From the IMG/VR virus record IMGVR_UViG_3300034418_012737, positions 1 to 64,000 of that record: 64,000 nt of DNA; one strand, 5' to 3'. The stretch comes from a virus. This document shows positions 1-9,069 of this stretch, piece by piece. Position numbers and translations under genes: made by a program. Each line of letters opens with the position of its first letter. The first letter of the stretch is position 1. The notes below the pieces were generated by a model, which did not search any database, was not told the DNA's origin, and was given only the letters and a program-made list of their open reading frames with translations.

Positions 1-96
1 TTTTAAAATATACCCCTTACCAGCGCCAGGGGCACCCGCTAATATAATAGCTTTAGGTTTACCTTGTATTTCTTTTAAGATATCATACAATTTCAC
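1..96 (-). CDS. P-loop NTPase or kinase, N-terminal fragment (cut by window edge)
   Basis: The reading frame opens at a GTG codon at 94-96 and runs off the left edge. The first residues read MKLYDILKEIQGKPKAIILA, followed directly by a Walker A motif (GAPGAGKG), so the protein binds a nucleotide near its N-terminus. Kinases of the zeta-toxin or AAA type have this layout, but the rest is outside the window. The opening MKLYDILKE resembles the short leaders of internal head proteins seen elsewhere here. An AATATTTAT element lies 15 nt upstream. The GTG start is inferred because no ATG is available in frame. Confidence 0.6.
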   Translation of the reverse strand, partial: MKLYDILKEIQGKPKAIILAGAPGAGKGYILK

Positions 97-111
97 AGCG
101 AAGTATTTGTT

Positions 112-120
112 ATAAATATT
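112..120 (-). promoter_or_regulatory. AATATTTAT late-type element
   Basis: Coding-strand AATATTTAT, 15 nt upstream of the GTG start at 96. It is one of about thirteen copies in the window and overlaps the stop of the nuclease gene. Confidence 0.45.
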
Positions 121-883
121 ACAAATCCCTTTTAGCTGATGTCCTAAATTGTGTAAATGCTGGTTTATGGTTTGGGTTTTCTAGATCAAATAAAGTACGG
201 ACCGATTTATATATTTCTAAATTTTCTTCAATAGTTCTTGATGATTCATACATTTCCCATCCTTTACCTTGCATTTTACCTTTTGCGGCTTTTCTTTTAG
301 AAGATTTTAACCATAAAATACCAGTACGATCTACTTTTTTACCAAAACATTCTTCAAAACATTTAGCATACATAGCTGTTTGTAAATCATAAGTAGTTTG
401 TAAGTGATTAGATGTTTTAAAGTCTATAATCCATAATTCACCATTAATTTCACAAACTAAATCACAAGTACCCGCTACTTTTAATTCATCTGAAAATAAG
501 TGGACTTCTGCTTCAATTAATGTTGGTTTATATTCTTCCCACCATTCAACAAATTTCATAAACATTTGCCAAATATTAGGATGGTACATAGGAATACCAT
601 GTTGAAGATAATTTAATTCTTCTCCATTAAGATAAGCCTCAATCATTTCATGTACTTGAGTACCTTCCTCACTTGCTTTTTTAACAATATAATCTGCAGA
701 ATAACCTACTTTTTTAAGCCAATCCTCAAAGAATTTACCTTTAGGGTAATAAGATAAAACGTAAGTTACTGATGGGTAGAACTCACCATTTCGTTGATAA
801 TACCTCCCGTCAGGTAGAGTTATTTGTTTTGCGTCATCAGATATTTCTAATATTCTGTCGTAAGCTTTTTTAATTTTTGTCAT
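119..883 (-). CDS. RecB/Cas4-like PD-(D/E)XK nuclease
   Basis: This 254-residue protein carries the ordered motifs of the RecB-type PD-(D/E)XK exonuclease family: His78 in VHEM, an acidic EAEVHL segment near 124-130, Asp141 in GTCDLV, the Asp154-x-Lys156 pair in IIDFKTS, and Gln168 in LQTAMYA. Such enzymes bind two metal ions and degrade or trim DNA ends in replication and recombination. It sits directly downstream of the primase gene with a 4-bp overlap (880-883), which supports a role in DNA metabolism. No cysteine cluster of the Cas4 iron-sulfur type is visible, so a plain single-domain nuclease is the better reading. Confidence 0.85.
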   Translation of the reverse strand: MTKIKKAYDRILEISDDAKQITLPDGRYYQRNGEFYPSVTYVLSYYPKGKFFEDWLKKVGYSADYIVKKASEEGTQVHEMIEAYLNGEELNYLQHGIPMYHPNIWQMFMKFVEWWEEYKPTLIEAEVHLFSDELKVAGTCDLVCEINGELWIIDFKTSNHLQTTYDLQTAMYAKCFEECFGKKVDRTGILWLKSSKRKAAKGKMQGKGWEMYESSRTIEENLEIYKSVRTLFDLENPNHKPAFTQFRTSAKRDL

Positions 884-1803
884 AAGGCTAATTTTTTAGC
901 CAAAAGCCCAGATAAGGTTAACGGAACAGACTTTTGAATAAGTTCAGTAAAACATTTAAATCCTAACTCACTCGGGTCCTTATCATCCATTTCTAATAAA
1001 TGGACTTCTTTACCTTCATTCATAAATGTTTCACAAAATTTAAGTGCAGACTTAATAGCATCACTATCAAGTGCGATATATATTTTTTCAACTTTAGAAG
1101 AAACAATTTTCTTCATTAAGTTACTTTGTATATTTTTTCCTAAAAGCGGGATAGCATTCCTTTTGATGGCTATGGCGTCAAATGGCCCTTCGCACAATAC
1201 CAACGGGCTACTCCAGTTTATAAACATTTCAAACGGCACAATATCGCGAGATACTGATGGGTTTTTATATTTGCGGAATGGTTCTTTTTCAAAACTACGA
1301 GCTGTAAAGTAGTTAAGATTTCCGTTAACATCATATGAAGGAATAATAATCATATTTTGGTATTCTCCACTTTCACAATAACCAATATTGTATTTTATAA
1401 TATCATCCATAAAAATACCCCTTCGCTTAAGATAAGCTAAAGCATGTTTTCCCATAATATCTGAGGGATGGTCTATAAGGGAAGTAAATTCGGAGGGTAA
1501 TGTAATTGTATTTACTATTTCTACCTCTTCAACAAATTGTCCTTTAGGGACTAATTTGATGGCTTCTTCAATATGCTCATACGATTTAGATCGTTTAAGT
1601 AAAGAAACAATAGTTTTACCTCTGGTGTTACATACCCAACAATGCCAAGGATTGTGTCCCTTTTTATTTTCGGTAAAATTAATTTCTAATTTAGGTTTGT
1701 GGTGCTGGCAAAAAGGGCAATGGTAAGCATAATTACCCCTTGCTGTTTGTTTACCTTTTCCTAAAACTCTGTCAACTAGAGTAACTAGTAAATGATTTAC
1801 CAT
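880..1803 (-). CDS. DNA primase, zinc-binding and TOPRIM domains (T4 gp61-like)
   Basis: The 307-residue product has an N-terminal zinc-binding domain with CPFC (Cys29, Cys32) and CWVC (Cys55, Cys58). A TOPRIM core follows: the glutamate motif LVLCEGPFDAIAI near residues 200-212 and the DxD motif ALDSD near 245. This is the DnaG/T4 gp61 architecture, which makes RNA primers for lagging-strand synthesis. Its length is close to T4 gp61. It overlaps the nuclease gene by four bases, so the two are probably cotranslated. No helicase domain is fused. Confidence 0.88.
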   Translation of the reverse strand: MVNHLLVTLVDRVLGKGKQTARGNYAYHCPFCQHHKPKLEINFTENKKGHNPWHCWVCNTRGKTIVSLLKRSKSYEHIEEAIKLVPKGQFVEEVEIVNTITLPSEFTSLIDHPSDIMGKHALAYLKRRGIFMDDIIKYNIGYCESGEYQNMIIIPSYDVNGNLNYFTARSFEKEPFRKYKNPSVSRDIVPFEMFINWSSPLVLCEGPFDAIAIKRNAIPLLGKNIQSNLMKKIVSSKVEKIYIALDSDAIKSALKFCETFMNEGKEVHLLEMDDKDPSELGFKCFTELIQKSVPLTLSGLLAKKLAL

Positions 1804-1827
1804 AGTATGGAATGTACGGTAAGTAAT

Positions 1828-2277
1828 TTAAATATCAAAGTCTGAGGTAAAGAATTTACCAAGTATATTATCGTTATAATATTTTTCGGGTTGTTCTAAT
1901 ACTTCAAGCTGGAATAACCATTTGGTTTCGAGGTATGTAAGGTGTTTTTTATTGAAAGCGAGCTCAAGAATTTGTTTTTGCAAATCTTTCAGCGTAACTT
2001 CTCCTTCTATAATACGTTTTTTAAGATGGGTGTTGGATCCATAATATGTTTTCCAATCACTTTCTTTAGTTATTATTTTATGGATTGATTTACGTCCCCT
2101 TCCAACTTGCTCGGCTAATTCTGCTCGGGTTTTCTTACGTTTTTGATTGTGATATAGGACTTTTTTTCCTATATATTTTTTCCCTTCGGGGGTAATCACT
2201 TCATAAACAAAACCAAAGGTATTGGGAGGAAATTGAGTAATATTTTCAATCTCCTCCCCCTTATATTTCCAATTCAT
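1828..2277 (-). CDS. GIY-YIG-like nuclease domain protein
   Basis: The N-terminal third contains FGFVYEV (about 22-28) followed by KKYIGKK (about 33-39). This is the spaced GIY then YIG signature, with GIY degenerated to FVY. Basic stretches and a YYGSN motif follow. Phage proteins of this type are often homing-type or resolving nucleases. With the first tyrosine context altered, activity cannot be assumed. It lies between the tail-fibre gene and the primase gene. 149 residues. Confidence 0.6.
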   Translation of the reverse strand: MNWKYKGEEIENITQFPPNTFGFVYEVITPEGKKYIGKKVLYHNQKRKKTRAELAEQVGRGRKSIHKIITKESDWKTYYGSNTHLKKRIIEGEVTLKDLQKQILELAFNKKHLTYLETKWLFQLEVLEQPEKYYNDNILGKFFTSDFDI

Positions 2278-2281
2278 TTAA

Positions 2282-4792
2282 TTATGCTGGGTTTTGGGCA
2301 TCCATTCTAGTAGCAGTCAATGTTGATAATCCTTGAATTCCATTTGAAGAACTATAGAACATAAATTTAGTTACATACTCATGGCCTTGTCCTATTGTAA
2401 TGGCACTTCCTGCTAAATCTTTTATAGAGGCTGAGTATTGGTTACCCATATCATTTGTACGATAAATTTCCATATCGTTTTGGGATGCTCCTACCATTTC
2501 TATTTCTATGATCACAGAATCACCAGAAGTTACTGAGGCTGTTGGAGGGGCAATAACAAATTCTGAAACTGTATCTGAATAATTTCTTACAAGCCATTTA
2601 TTGTATCCTGCAGAAGCAGTTGCGTGATAGTAAGGAACATCAATTTGTACTGTTCCATTAGTAGCACCCTCAGAATAAGTACCAGAACCTCCTACTGCAG
2701 TATTATCATATCCAATAGTCATACCATATGGTTGGAATATTACACTAGTTACTTTAAAGCTACGATTTGTAGTACTTTGCTGGATAGAAAGGTTAGTACC
2801 AGTGTGGTTTAATAATTGTCTAGTAAAGGCATAACCATACGAACCTGTGTTTATATTAAAGGTACTTGTAGTAGTAACATCAGCATTTCCAAAAGCTATT
2901 ACATTATCTGTAGCCGCTGGAGTACCCCCTGAAATACTTACTGCCATTGAAGATATAGTTTCATCTATACTAAAGTTAATAGTTCTTTCTTCAGCTGGGA
3001 TTGAATAACCTTCATCACCATTTCCTGTTGATGGGGGAGTAACTTCGATTACTTTACCTTCGGAATCTATTGATAAAGCATAAGCTTCAGTACCTGTATA
3101 ATTTCCGGCCCCATATTGATTAAACATAATAGCTCTAGAAGAAGAAACTAATAAACCAGTTTTTGGAGTACCATTGTCGGGAGATTGAAGAGTTTTAAAC
3201 TCAATACTAGCTTGACCTGTGTAAGGTGGGGAAAGAGTACTATCTGCTGTTATTTTTATCTCAGCGACATTAACACCTCCTGTTAAATCATCACTAGCTT
3301 GTATATCTATAGAAGCTATCTCACTTCCAGAAACTATAGAGGTTTCTAGTGTATCTAAAATTAATGCAGGTTGTCCTGATGCAGCTTGGATTGTTACTAC
3401 ATTATTAGTTTCGTCATAAGTAAATCCGGAATCCCCACCAAAAGCACCATTATCATTATATTGCACTTCAGTATTATTTCCTCCTGGGGTGCCTCCTCCA
3501 GGGCTAGTACCTGATGTACCTGATGCACCTGATGTACCAGAAGTACCTGTAGCACCCGTAGCACCATCAGCACCACTTGTACCAGAAGTACCTGTAGCAC
3601 CCGCAGCACCATCTACACCACTTGTACCTGAAGTACCTGTCAAGCCTGACGTACCAGAAGTACCTGCTACTTCAAGAGTAGTGGTACCTGATGTACCTGA
3701 TGTACCAGAAGTACCTGTAGCACCCACAGCACCATCAATACCACTTGTACCTGAAGTACCTACACTACTTATACCTGAAGTACCTGAGGTGCCTGATCCT
3801 CCTCCCCCTCCAATATTTGAATTGGCTACATAACATACATTATTAGTTCCTGTAGAAGGGGAAGTAGGAGCTGAACCATTTCCTGATTGGTAAGTTACAT
3901 CAAAACTATAAACATTTCCTGCTGTAGAACCCGAATTAATTAAATAGGTGCCATCATTTCCATTATCCCAAGTTACTGTAAGAGTGCCTCCTGCAGATTG
4001 TAGTGCCCCTAATACATTAGATTGGTCTGTACTATCATCGTCAGTATTAAAAAATTTCCAAGTGGTAATGCTTGCAATAGCAAACACATTATAATTAGCT
4101 TGTCCTGTACTAGGATCACCAGTATCAGAAATTAATTCATAACTCATACATCCTGCTGATCCTGATACTGATGTACCTGATATACCTGATGTACCAGAAG
4201 TACCTGTAGCACCTGCAGCACCATCTACACCACTTGTACCTGAAGTACCTGCGGCACCTGGTGAATTTATTCCCGATGTACCTGAAGTACCTGCGGGGCC
4301 TGTACCACCATCAACACCACTAGTACCGGCAGGGCCCGTAGAGCCATTAATACCACTAGTACCTGAAGTTGCAGATCCTGTATCTATAGTTATTGCAAAA
4401 GTGTTTCCATCCCCTTCAGTAAAAGTAATTATATTACCTGATACTGAAGCTGTTTCTATAAGAGAACCTGTGTCTATTTGTATACTACCTGTTTGGCTAA
4501 TTAATAAGAAAGTATCTCCCGCAGATACACTTTGACCTTTTTTGACTTCTCCTGTCGTTGAATCTAAAACTAAAGTTGAATATCCACTATCAACATCAGG
4601 GGTACCATATAAAGTAGTAGACCCACTTAATAAGGTAGATCCTGTTACCATAAAACTACCACTTAGAGTTATGTTGTATTCATATTCTCCAGTAAAAGCA
4701 TCTACGGATTGAGAAACATGCCAAGCGTTTATAACAAAAGTTTGATTTACTTGGTCATTTCCTGTAAAGATTTTTTTTAATGTGTTTGCCAT
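2282..4792 (-). CDS. Tail fibre with collagen-like Gly-Thr-Ser repeats
   Basis: An 836-residue fibre protein. After a beta-rich head of about 140 residues come two blocks of GTSGTSG-type triplets mixed with GATGTSG and GPAGTSG, at roughly residues 140-205 and 330-435. These are typical of phage collagen-like trimerising shafts. [10 protein letters not shown] linker and a motif of the kind [12 protein letters not shown] follow, the latter common where fibre receptor domains begin. The C-terminal 380 residues are beta-rich with no recognised fold. It is the last gene of the tail block and starts 1 nt after the stop of its neighbour, so it is probably cotranscribed with the tail genes. Confidence 0.85.
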   Translation of the reverse strand: MANTLKKIFTGNDQVNQTFVINAWHVSQSVDAFTGEYEYNITLSGSFMVTGSTLLSGSTTLYGTPDVDSGYSTLVLDSTTGEVKKGQSVSAGDTFLLISQTGSIQIDTGSLIETASVSGNIITFTEGDGNTFAITIDTGSATSGTSGINGSTGPAGTSGVDGGTGPAGTSGTSGINSPGAAGTSGTSGVDGAAGATGTSGTSGISGTSVSGSAGCMSYELISDTGDPSTGQANYNVFAIASITTWKFFNTDDDSTDQSNVLGALQSAGGTLTVTWDNGNDGTYLINSGSTAGNVYSFDVTYQSGNGSAPTSPSTGTNNVCYVANSNIGGGGGSGTSGTSGISSVGTSGTSGIDGAVGATGTSGTSGTSGTTTLEVAGTSGTSGLTGTSGTSGVDGAAGATGTSGTSGADGATGATGTSGTSGASGTSGTSPGGGTPGGNNTEVQYNDNGAFGGDSGFTYDETNNVVTIQAASGQPALILDTLETSIVSGSEIASIDIQASDDLTGGVNVAEIKITADSTLSPPYTGQASIEFKTLQSPDNGTPKTGLLVSSSRAIMFNQYGAGNYTGTEAYALSIDSEGKVIEVTPPSTGNGDEGYSIPAEERTINFSIDETISSMAVSISGGTPAATDNVIAFGNADVTTTSTFNINTGSYGYAFTRQLLNHTGTNLSIQQSTTNRSFKVTSVIFQPYGMTIGYDNTAVGGSGTYSEGATNGTVQIDVPYYHATASAGYNKWLVRNYSDTVSEFVIAPPTASVTSGDSVIIEIEMVGASQNDMEIYRTNDMGNQYSASIKDLAGSAITIGQGHEYVTKFMFYSSSNGIQGLSTLTATRMDAQNPA

Positions 4793-4793
4793 T

Positions 4794-5906
4794 TTATCTA
4801 TCTAAATTTATTACTATGGTAGTATCTGTCGTTTTTGAGGTGGGTAAAGGTTGAGATAATTTTCCTATTGCTAATAATTCTTGATCTTCATTATACAAAC
4901 CTACAGTAGTAACATAAGGTGTAAAATCCGAACCGGTTACGTAATATACATATGTTGATTCTCCGGAACATAAAAGTTTATTCTGCCCCTTTATAGAATC
5001 TTCTAATAAAGAAGGATTTAATGAATAATTAAATTCATTAGCATTTATGGTACATTTGTATTGAGTTTCAATTATATCAAAAGAAGATGAAAAGGAACAA
5101 GTAATATTATTAGTAGCTACAAAATTATGTAACCAAGGAGCATAGTTTACAAAACCTACTTCAGTATCTCCATAAGTACTAAGTCCATATACATCTTGTC
5201 CATACCCATTTATTTCCAATCCAATTAGGATAGCTAAACCTTGATTATAAATAATATTACCACAGTAAGAACCATTTAATAAAAGATTACCTTCCCCATC
5301 ATCAGTTATGTTATAATAGGAATGGTTAGAACTAGTTTCTAATAAGGAAGTTCCGGGGATAGGTTTAAATTTTAAATGGAAAGTAGTAGGTTGTATATAA
5401 TTACCATATAATTTAGAAGGTATAGATAATACCCCTAAAGTAGGATGATCACCTTGAGGAAAAACTCTACTTTCAGTTAAATTGGTTTGGGGATAATTGT
5501 AAAATCGACCTTGAGAAGATGCAGGACCTGCTAAGACATTCCCTTCTATATTTGCCCCAGGTAAAAGACTTGCCGTAGTTAAAGAGTCACCCCAAGATGA
5601 TGTAGTAAAATTAGAATAATATAATTGTTTAATAGTATTAAATACTAATTTTTGGTAATATTTTTTAAAATATCCTGTAGTAGGTTCAGTAGTTAAATCA
5701 AAGTAAGAAGATGTAGGAGTGTCGTATGCTAAAAACCTATCTATAAATACATCATTAATACTTTCATTTGCATCTTCACCATAGAGGTTAGTCCCATAAT
5801 AGGCGCTGCCATAAGCAATTTCTTCGCCTGTAAAAGAAAAGTACTTGTTTACTTCAAAAGAGCTAACTACTACGTCAGAGGTTAAAATAGGTTTGTAAAC
5901 ACTCAT
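4794..5906 (-). CDS. Tail structural protein, paralogue of the next upstream gene
   Basis: 370 residues, beta-rich and Ser/Thr/Tyr-rich. Its last 85 residues match the C-terminus of the upstream neighbour (5910-6992): NxxEFNYSxNPS, then YVTTVGLYNxxxELLAIGKLS, then a short basic strand ending in LDR. Two copies of a YGxxxYGxxxYG-type tyrosine-glycine pattern lie near residues 32-45 and 245-255. No enzymatic motif is seen. Tandem duplication of a tail or fibre-connector protein is the likely origin. Role inferred from position between the fibre and baseplate genes. Confidence 0.7.
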   Translation of the reverse strand: MSVYKPILTSDVVVSSFEVNKYFSFTGEEIAYGSAYYGTNLYGEDANESINDVFIDRFLAYDTPTSSYFDLTTEPTTGYFKKYYQKLVFNTIKQLYYSNFTTSSWGDSLTTASLLPGANIEGNVLAGPASSQGRFYNYPQTNLTESRVFPQGDHPTLGVLSIPSKLYGNYIQPTTFHLKFKPIPGTSLLETSSNHSYYNITDDGEGNLLLNGSYCGNIIYNQGLAILIGLEINGYGQDVYGLSTYGDTEVGFVNYAPWLHNFVATNNITCSFSSSFDIIETQYKCTINANEFNYSLNPSLLEDSIKGQNKLLCSGESTYVYYVTGSDFTPYVTTVGLYNEDQELLAIGKLSQPLPTSKTTDTTIVINLDR

Positions 5907-5909
5907 TCA

Positions 5910-6992
5910 TTAGAAATCTAGTTTAACTCTAACAAGAGCTTCTTTTGTAAAATCTTTAGTAAGGGGTTTGCTCAATTTAGCAACAGCTAATAATTCATTG
6001 GCATCATTATATAAACCTATTGTAGTAATAAAGGTTTGGGGTTGATTAATAAAATCAGTATAAATTACATCCCCTGTAGAACCACTAATAAATGATGGGT
6101 TTGCCGAATAATTAAACTCACTATTTTTAGCTCTTATAAAAATATAATCTGAAGTTATGTTTTCTTGGCTGTTTAATGTAAAATTACTTCCGCGGTCTAT
6201 AGCTCCAAATAATTTACTTTGATTATTTGCTTCTGTATTAGAAGTATAAGAAGTATTTAAAGATATACCACCATTACTTTCAGCTAAATCTAAAGCTGAG
6301 GGGTTTAATATTAAAGTACCAATATCGGGTAAAAACAAACCATAAGAACCCGAAGGTGTCATCCCGTTAGCTATAGCATTAGAAGGGGTAGAATCTGCAC
6401 TAATAGCATTTCCATTAGAACCTGATACTATTTGGAATACTCTACCTGCTTCATTATATGTAATTGTATTTATATCTCTGCTATTATCAGTTAATTCTAG
6501 TCTCTCCCCCCCAGAACCTACTAATACAAGTGATAAAGTCCCTGGAAATAAACTTCCTTTGAATTTAGATCTTTCAATGCTTATACTATATATACTTTGA
6601 GTTGTTAGTGTAACCCCTCCTATAGTATTACCACAAGATCCAGATCCTCCAGTTGTACCAAATGTAAAATTACTATTTTCATCTCCTAAAACTATATTTT
6701 GAAATTGTCCAAATATTGTAGATGTAGGAGATTTACCATCTACTCCAGAGTCATACAATATTGAACCTGATCCGTTACTATCTCCAAAAGCTATTTCAAA
6801 TTGGGTTTCCGATTGGGTATTACTAGGATCTAGTTGAAAAACACTTAAGTAATATTTCCCACTAGTTCCTGCAACTTGGATAGAAGAAGTGACAAAATTA
6901 TCTAAAGTAGGAAGATTTCCAGTCCATGCCCCAGCAGTAACACTGTCCGCACTTATCAAAAAATCATCTGATTCTAATCTTTTAAATGACAT
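5910..6992 (-). CDS. Tail structural protein sharing a C-terminal domain with its downstream paralogue
   Basis: 360 residues. The C-terminal domain (SEFNYSANPSF, then FITTIGLYNDANELLAVAKL, ending VRVKLDF) is clearly homologous to that of 4794-5906, while the N-terminal regions have diverged. The middle is beta-rich with Gly-Ser loops. It lies in the tail operon with a 3-nt gap to its downstream paralogue and a 9-nt gap to the upstream gene. A virion protein of the tail or baseplate periphery is likely. The conserved C-terminus probably mediates a shared attachment or trimerisation contact. Confidence 0.7.
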   Translation of the reverse strand: MSFKRLESDDFLISADSVTAGAWTGNLPTLDNFVTSSIQVAGTSGKYYLSVFQLDPSNTQSETQFEIAFGDSNGSGSILYDSGVDGKSPTSTIFGQFQNIVLGDENSNFTFGTTGGSGSCGNTIGGVTLTTQSIYSISIERSKFKGSLFPGTLSLVLVGSGGERLELTDNSRDINTITYNEAGRVFQIVSGSNGNAISADSTPSNAIANGMTPSGSYGLFLPDIGTLILNPSALDLAESNGGISLNTSYTSNTEANNQSKLFGAIDRGSNFTLNSQENITSDYIFIRAKNSEFNYSANPSFISGSTGDVIYTDFINQPQTFITTIGLYNDANELLAVAKLSKPLTKDFTKEALVRVKLDF

Positions 6993-7001
6993 TAGTTATA
7001 A

Positions 7002-7655
7002 TTAAGTTTGTGTAATAGTTACAGGGATAGTTACACGAGCACCACTATCTCTTCCTACTATTTGTAATGTAGTATTTAACTGGGTTGTATTATTAAATAA
7101 AGTATTAACAGTAGTAGCAGTTAAATTAATTGTAGATCCTACTACAGTTTTAGATACATTAGTACCTATAGTTTGAGATTGATTTAATTGTGTAGCTTCG
7201 GGTATTTGTATACCAATACCCTCAAATGAACTTAACACCCTTACATCAGCTATGGTTGCTGTGTATCCATTAGATTCAAATACTTGGTTGTTTCCAAGAT
7301 AATTAAGGGTTTGGGGAGTTATAGCTAAAGATGCCCCTTGTTTAATCCTAATATTAGAATATCCTATATCTAGAACAGGCATTTTAGCTGTTCCTCTAGG
7401 AAGAGTAACTAATTTATATCTTAAGTTTTGTGTAGCTTCAGGAAAAGCCTCTAATAGAGGCATATTTTCAATAGCTTGTCCATAAAAAGTACTTCCAGAA
7501 GGATGGGAAGGATTATATAAAGTATAATCAACTTCATCATCAGATAAAGCAAACTGTGTTATTCTAAAAGAACTATCACCCCTTGCTAAAAGTTCTCGGC
7601 CTTTATTTGTTAATATGGCATCTATTGTTACTACGGCGTTATTTAAAAATCCCAT
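7002..7655 (-). CDS. Tail or baseplate structural protein
   Basis: 217 residues starting MGFLNNAVVTIDAILTNKGR, then RGDSSFRITQFALSDDEVDY. This opening is familiar from tail proteins of large marine phages. The rest is beta-rich without catalytic motifs and ends in a Thr/Asn-rich strand series. It begins a transcription unit: an AATATTTAT element lies 17 nt upstream, and the gap to the previous gene (43 nt) is among the largest in the tail block. Function beyond virion structure is not evident. Confidence 0.65.
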   Translation of the reverse strand: MGFLNNAVVTIDAILTNKGRELLARGDSSFRITQFALSDDEVDYTLYNPSHPSGSTFYGQAIENMPLLEAFPEATQNLRYKLVTLPRGTAKMPVLDIGYSNIRIKQGASLAITPQTLNYLGNNQVFESNGYTATIADVRVLSSFEGIGIQIPEATQLNQSQTIGTNVSKTVVGSTINLTATTVNTLFNNTTQLNTTLQIVGRDSGARVTIPVTITQT

Positions 7656-7672
7656 TTTGTAATGTATATATT

Positions 7673-7681
7673 ATAAATATT
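7673..7681 (-). promoter_or_regulatory. AATATTTAT late-type element
   Basis: Coding-strand AATATTTAT 17 nt upstream of the ATG at 7655, in a 43-nt AT-rich gap inside the tail block. Confidence 0.5.
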
Positions 7682-7698
7682 GTTACTTTTATTTTTTA

Positions 7699-9066
7699 TT
7701 ATTCTTTTATTATTCCTTTTTCTTTTAATTGAGAAATAATTTTATTAAAATTATCTTTTAATGTTTGAGAAGGATATTTAGGTAAAATAAATCCTCTAAA
7801 ATTTTGAGTATCGTTTTGGGGAAGCTTTTTTACATCTAAGATAATGTAAGCTGGGTCTTGTTGTTGGATTCTATGGAATACAAAATTATTTAACTCAGTC
7901 CCTTCAGGAATAGTAGTGTTTAATCTAAATTTTAATTTATTATCACTATCCTCATCAGGAGAAGTTACTTCATATATAGTATAGTCTTTATTTTTGTTAT
8001 ATTCAAATCTAATTCTATCTCCTTTTTGTAAAGTAAAAGGTTCAGTTACAGGAGAAAAACCAAATGCTGAAGCTAAAGGTAACTCAGCTTGGATTTTTCC
8101 ATAGTTGTTTGATAAAAATTGTGAGCCTGTAATCCATGTATTAGAACTTGTTTCTAGTAAAGGTAAAGTGTTTGTAGAACCAGAGACACTACTAGGAGTT
8201 TGACTTTTAATACCAAACAACATACTATTATATTTTATGTCATTATCAAAAGTAGCATAAAGTGCAAATTCGGGATTCCCTGCTAATTGAGAACTATTTA
8301 AATTTAGATAAAAATTAGTAGTAGTTGGCCCACTCTCTCTAATTTTGTATTCAACATTTCCTAAATAATAAGAATCATTAGAATTATTATCTTTTAAATA
8401 ATAATCAATAAACTTATTAGCTTGACCTTGATTTATAGCAGAAAAAGTTATTCTGAATGATACTTCGCTTATGTTGATTAAGCCTGTTGTTATAATGCTA
8501 TAAGTGCCATTAGTAGCATTTAAAGTAGCTACGGAAGGATCAGGATTAATATCAATAGTAAAATTACCAATTTGATTTACCCCACTCCCAGTTAAATAAA
8601 AAGGACCTGTTCTTTTTAAATCCCCCAAAATACTTGGAGTAGAAGGGTAAATTCCTGGTAGAGTTGTTTCTTGGAATGTAATCCCTAGATCATACTGAGA
8701 TTGTGAATATCCAGTTTGGGTATATAAAAGGGGTTGTTGTTTTCCTATCCCGGTTACAGTTAACTCTCCCCCTAATTGTTCATTAAGTATTGTACCATTA
8801 TCAATTCTAACTACAACAGACTCTTGAATAGGAAAATTTTGTATTAAATTATAAAAAGAATCAGTATTTAAAGTAGGTTTAGCAACATTACCATTTTCGT
8901 CTACCAAGTATGTTATGAAATAAGCAGTATTATCTATAATCTCAGGAGAAGTATCTCCTGCTTCTTCAAAAACTAAAAAATAACTTTGATTTCTTTCAGC
9001 AGTGGCTAAACCATTTAATACTCCTTGTGTGGGTCCCCCTGTTATTTTATCATTTACAACACTCAT
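7699..9066 (-). CDS. Tail structural protein, unknown role
   Basis: 455 residues, beta-rich, with a long Asn/Thr/Ser-rich middle and a charged helical C-terminus ending in NKIISQLKEKGIIKE. No known enzyme motif. Only 3 nt separate it from the 1498-residue upstream gene, so the two products are probably made together and may interact. Its place between baseplate wedge genes and distal fibre genes suggests a distal tail component. Confidence 0.65.
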   Translation of the reverse strand: MSVVNDKITGGPTQGVLNGLATAERNQSYFLVFEEAGDTSPEIIDNTAYFITYLVDENGNVAKPTLNTDSFYNLIQNFPIQESVVVRIDNGTILNEQLGGELTVTGIGKQQPLLYTQTGYSQSQYDLGITFQETTLPGIYPSTPSILGDLKRTGPFYLTGSGVNQIGNFTIDINPDPSVATLNATNGTYSIITTGLINISEVSFRITFSAINQGQANKFIDYYLKDNNSNDSYYLGNVEYKIRESGPTTTNFYLNLNSSQLAGNPEFALYATFDNDIKYNSMLFGIKSQTPSSVSGSTNTLPLLETSSNTWITGSQFLSNNYGKIQAELPLASAFGFSPVTEPFTLQKGDRIRFEYNKNKDYTIYEVTSPDEDSDNKLKFRLNTTIPEGTELNNFVFHRIQQQDPAYIILDVKKLPQNDTQNFRGFILPKYPSQTLKDNFNKIISQLKEKGIIKE

Positions 9067-9069
9067 TGA

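Noticed and set aside
3489-3833. Plus-strand frame rich in Pro-Asp-Val opposite the collagen-like fibre
   Set aside because: Antisense of the GTSGTSG repeats; composition is explained by the repeat.
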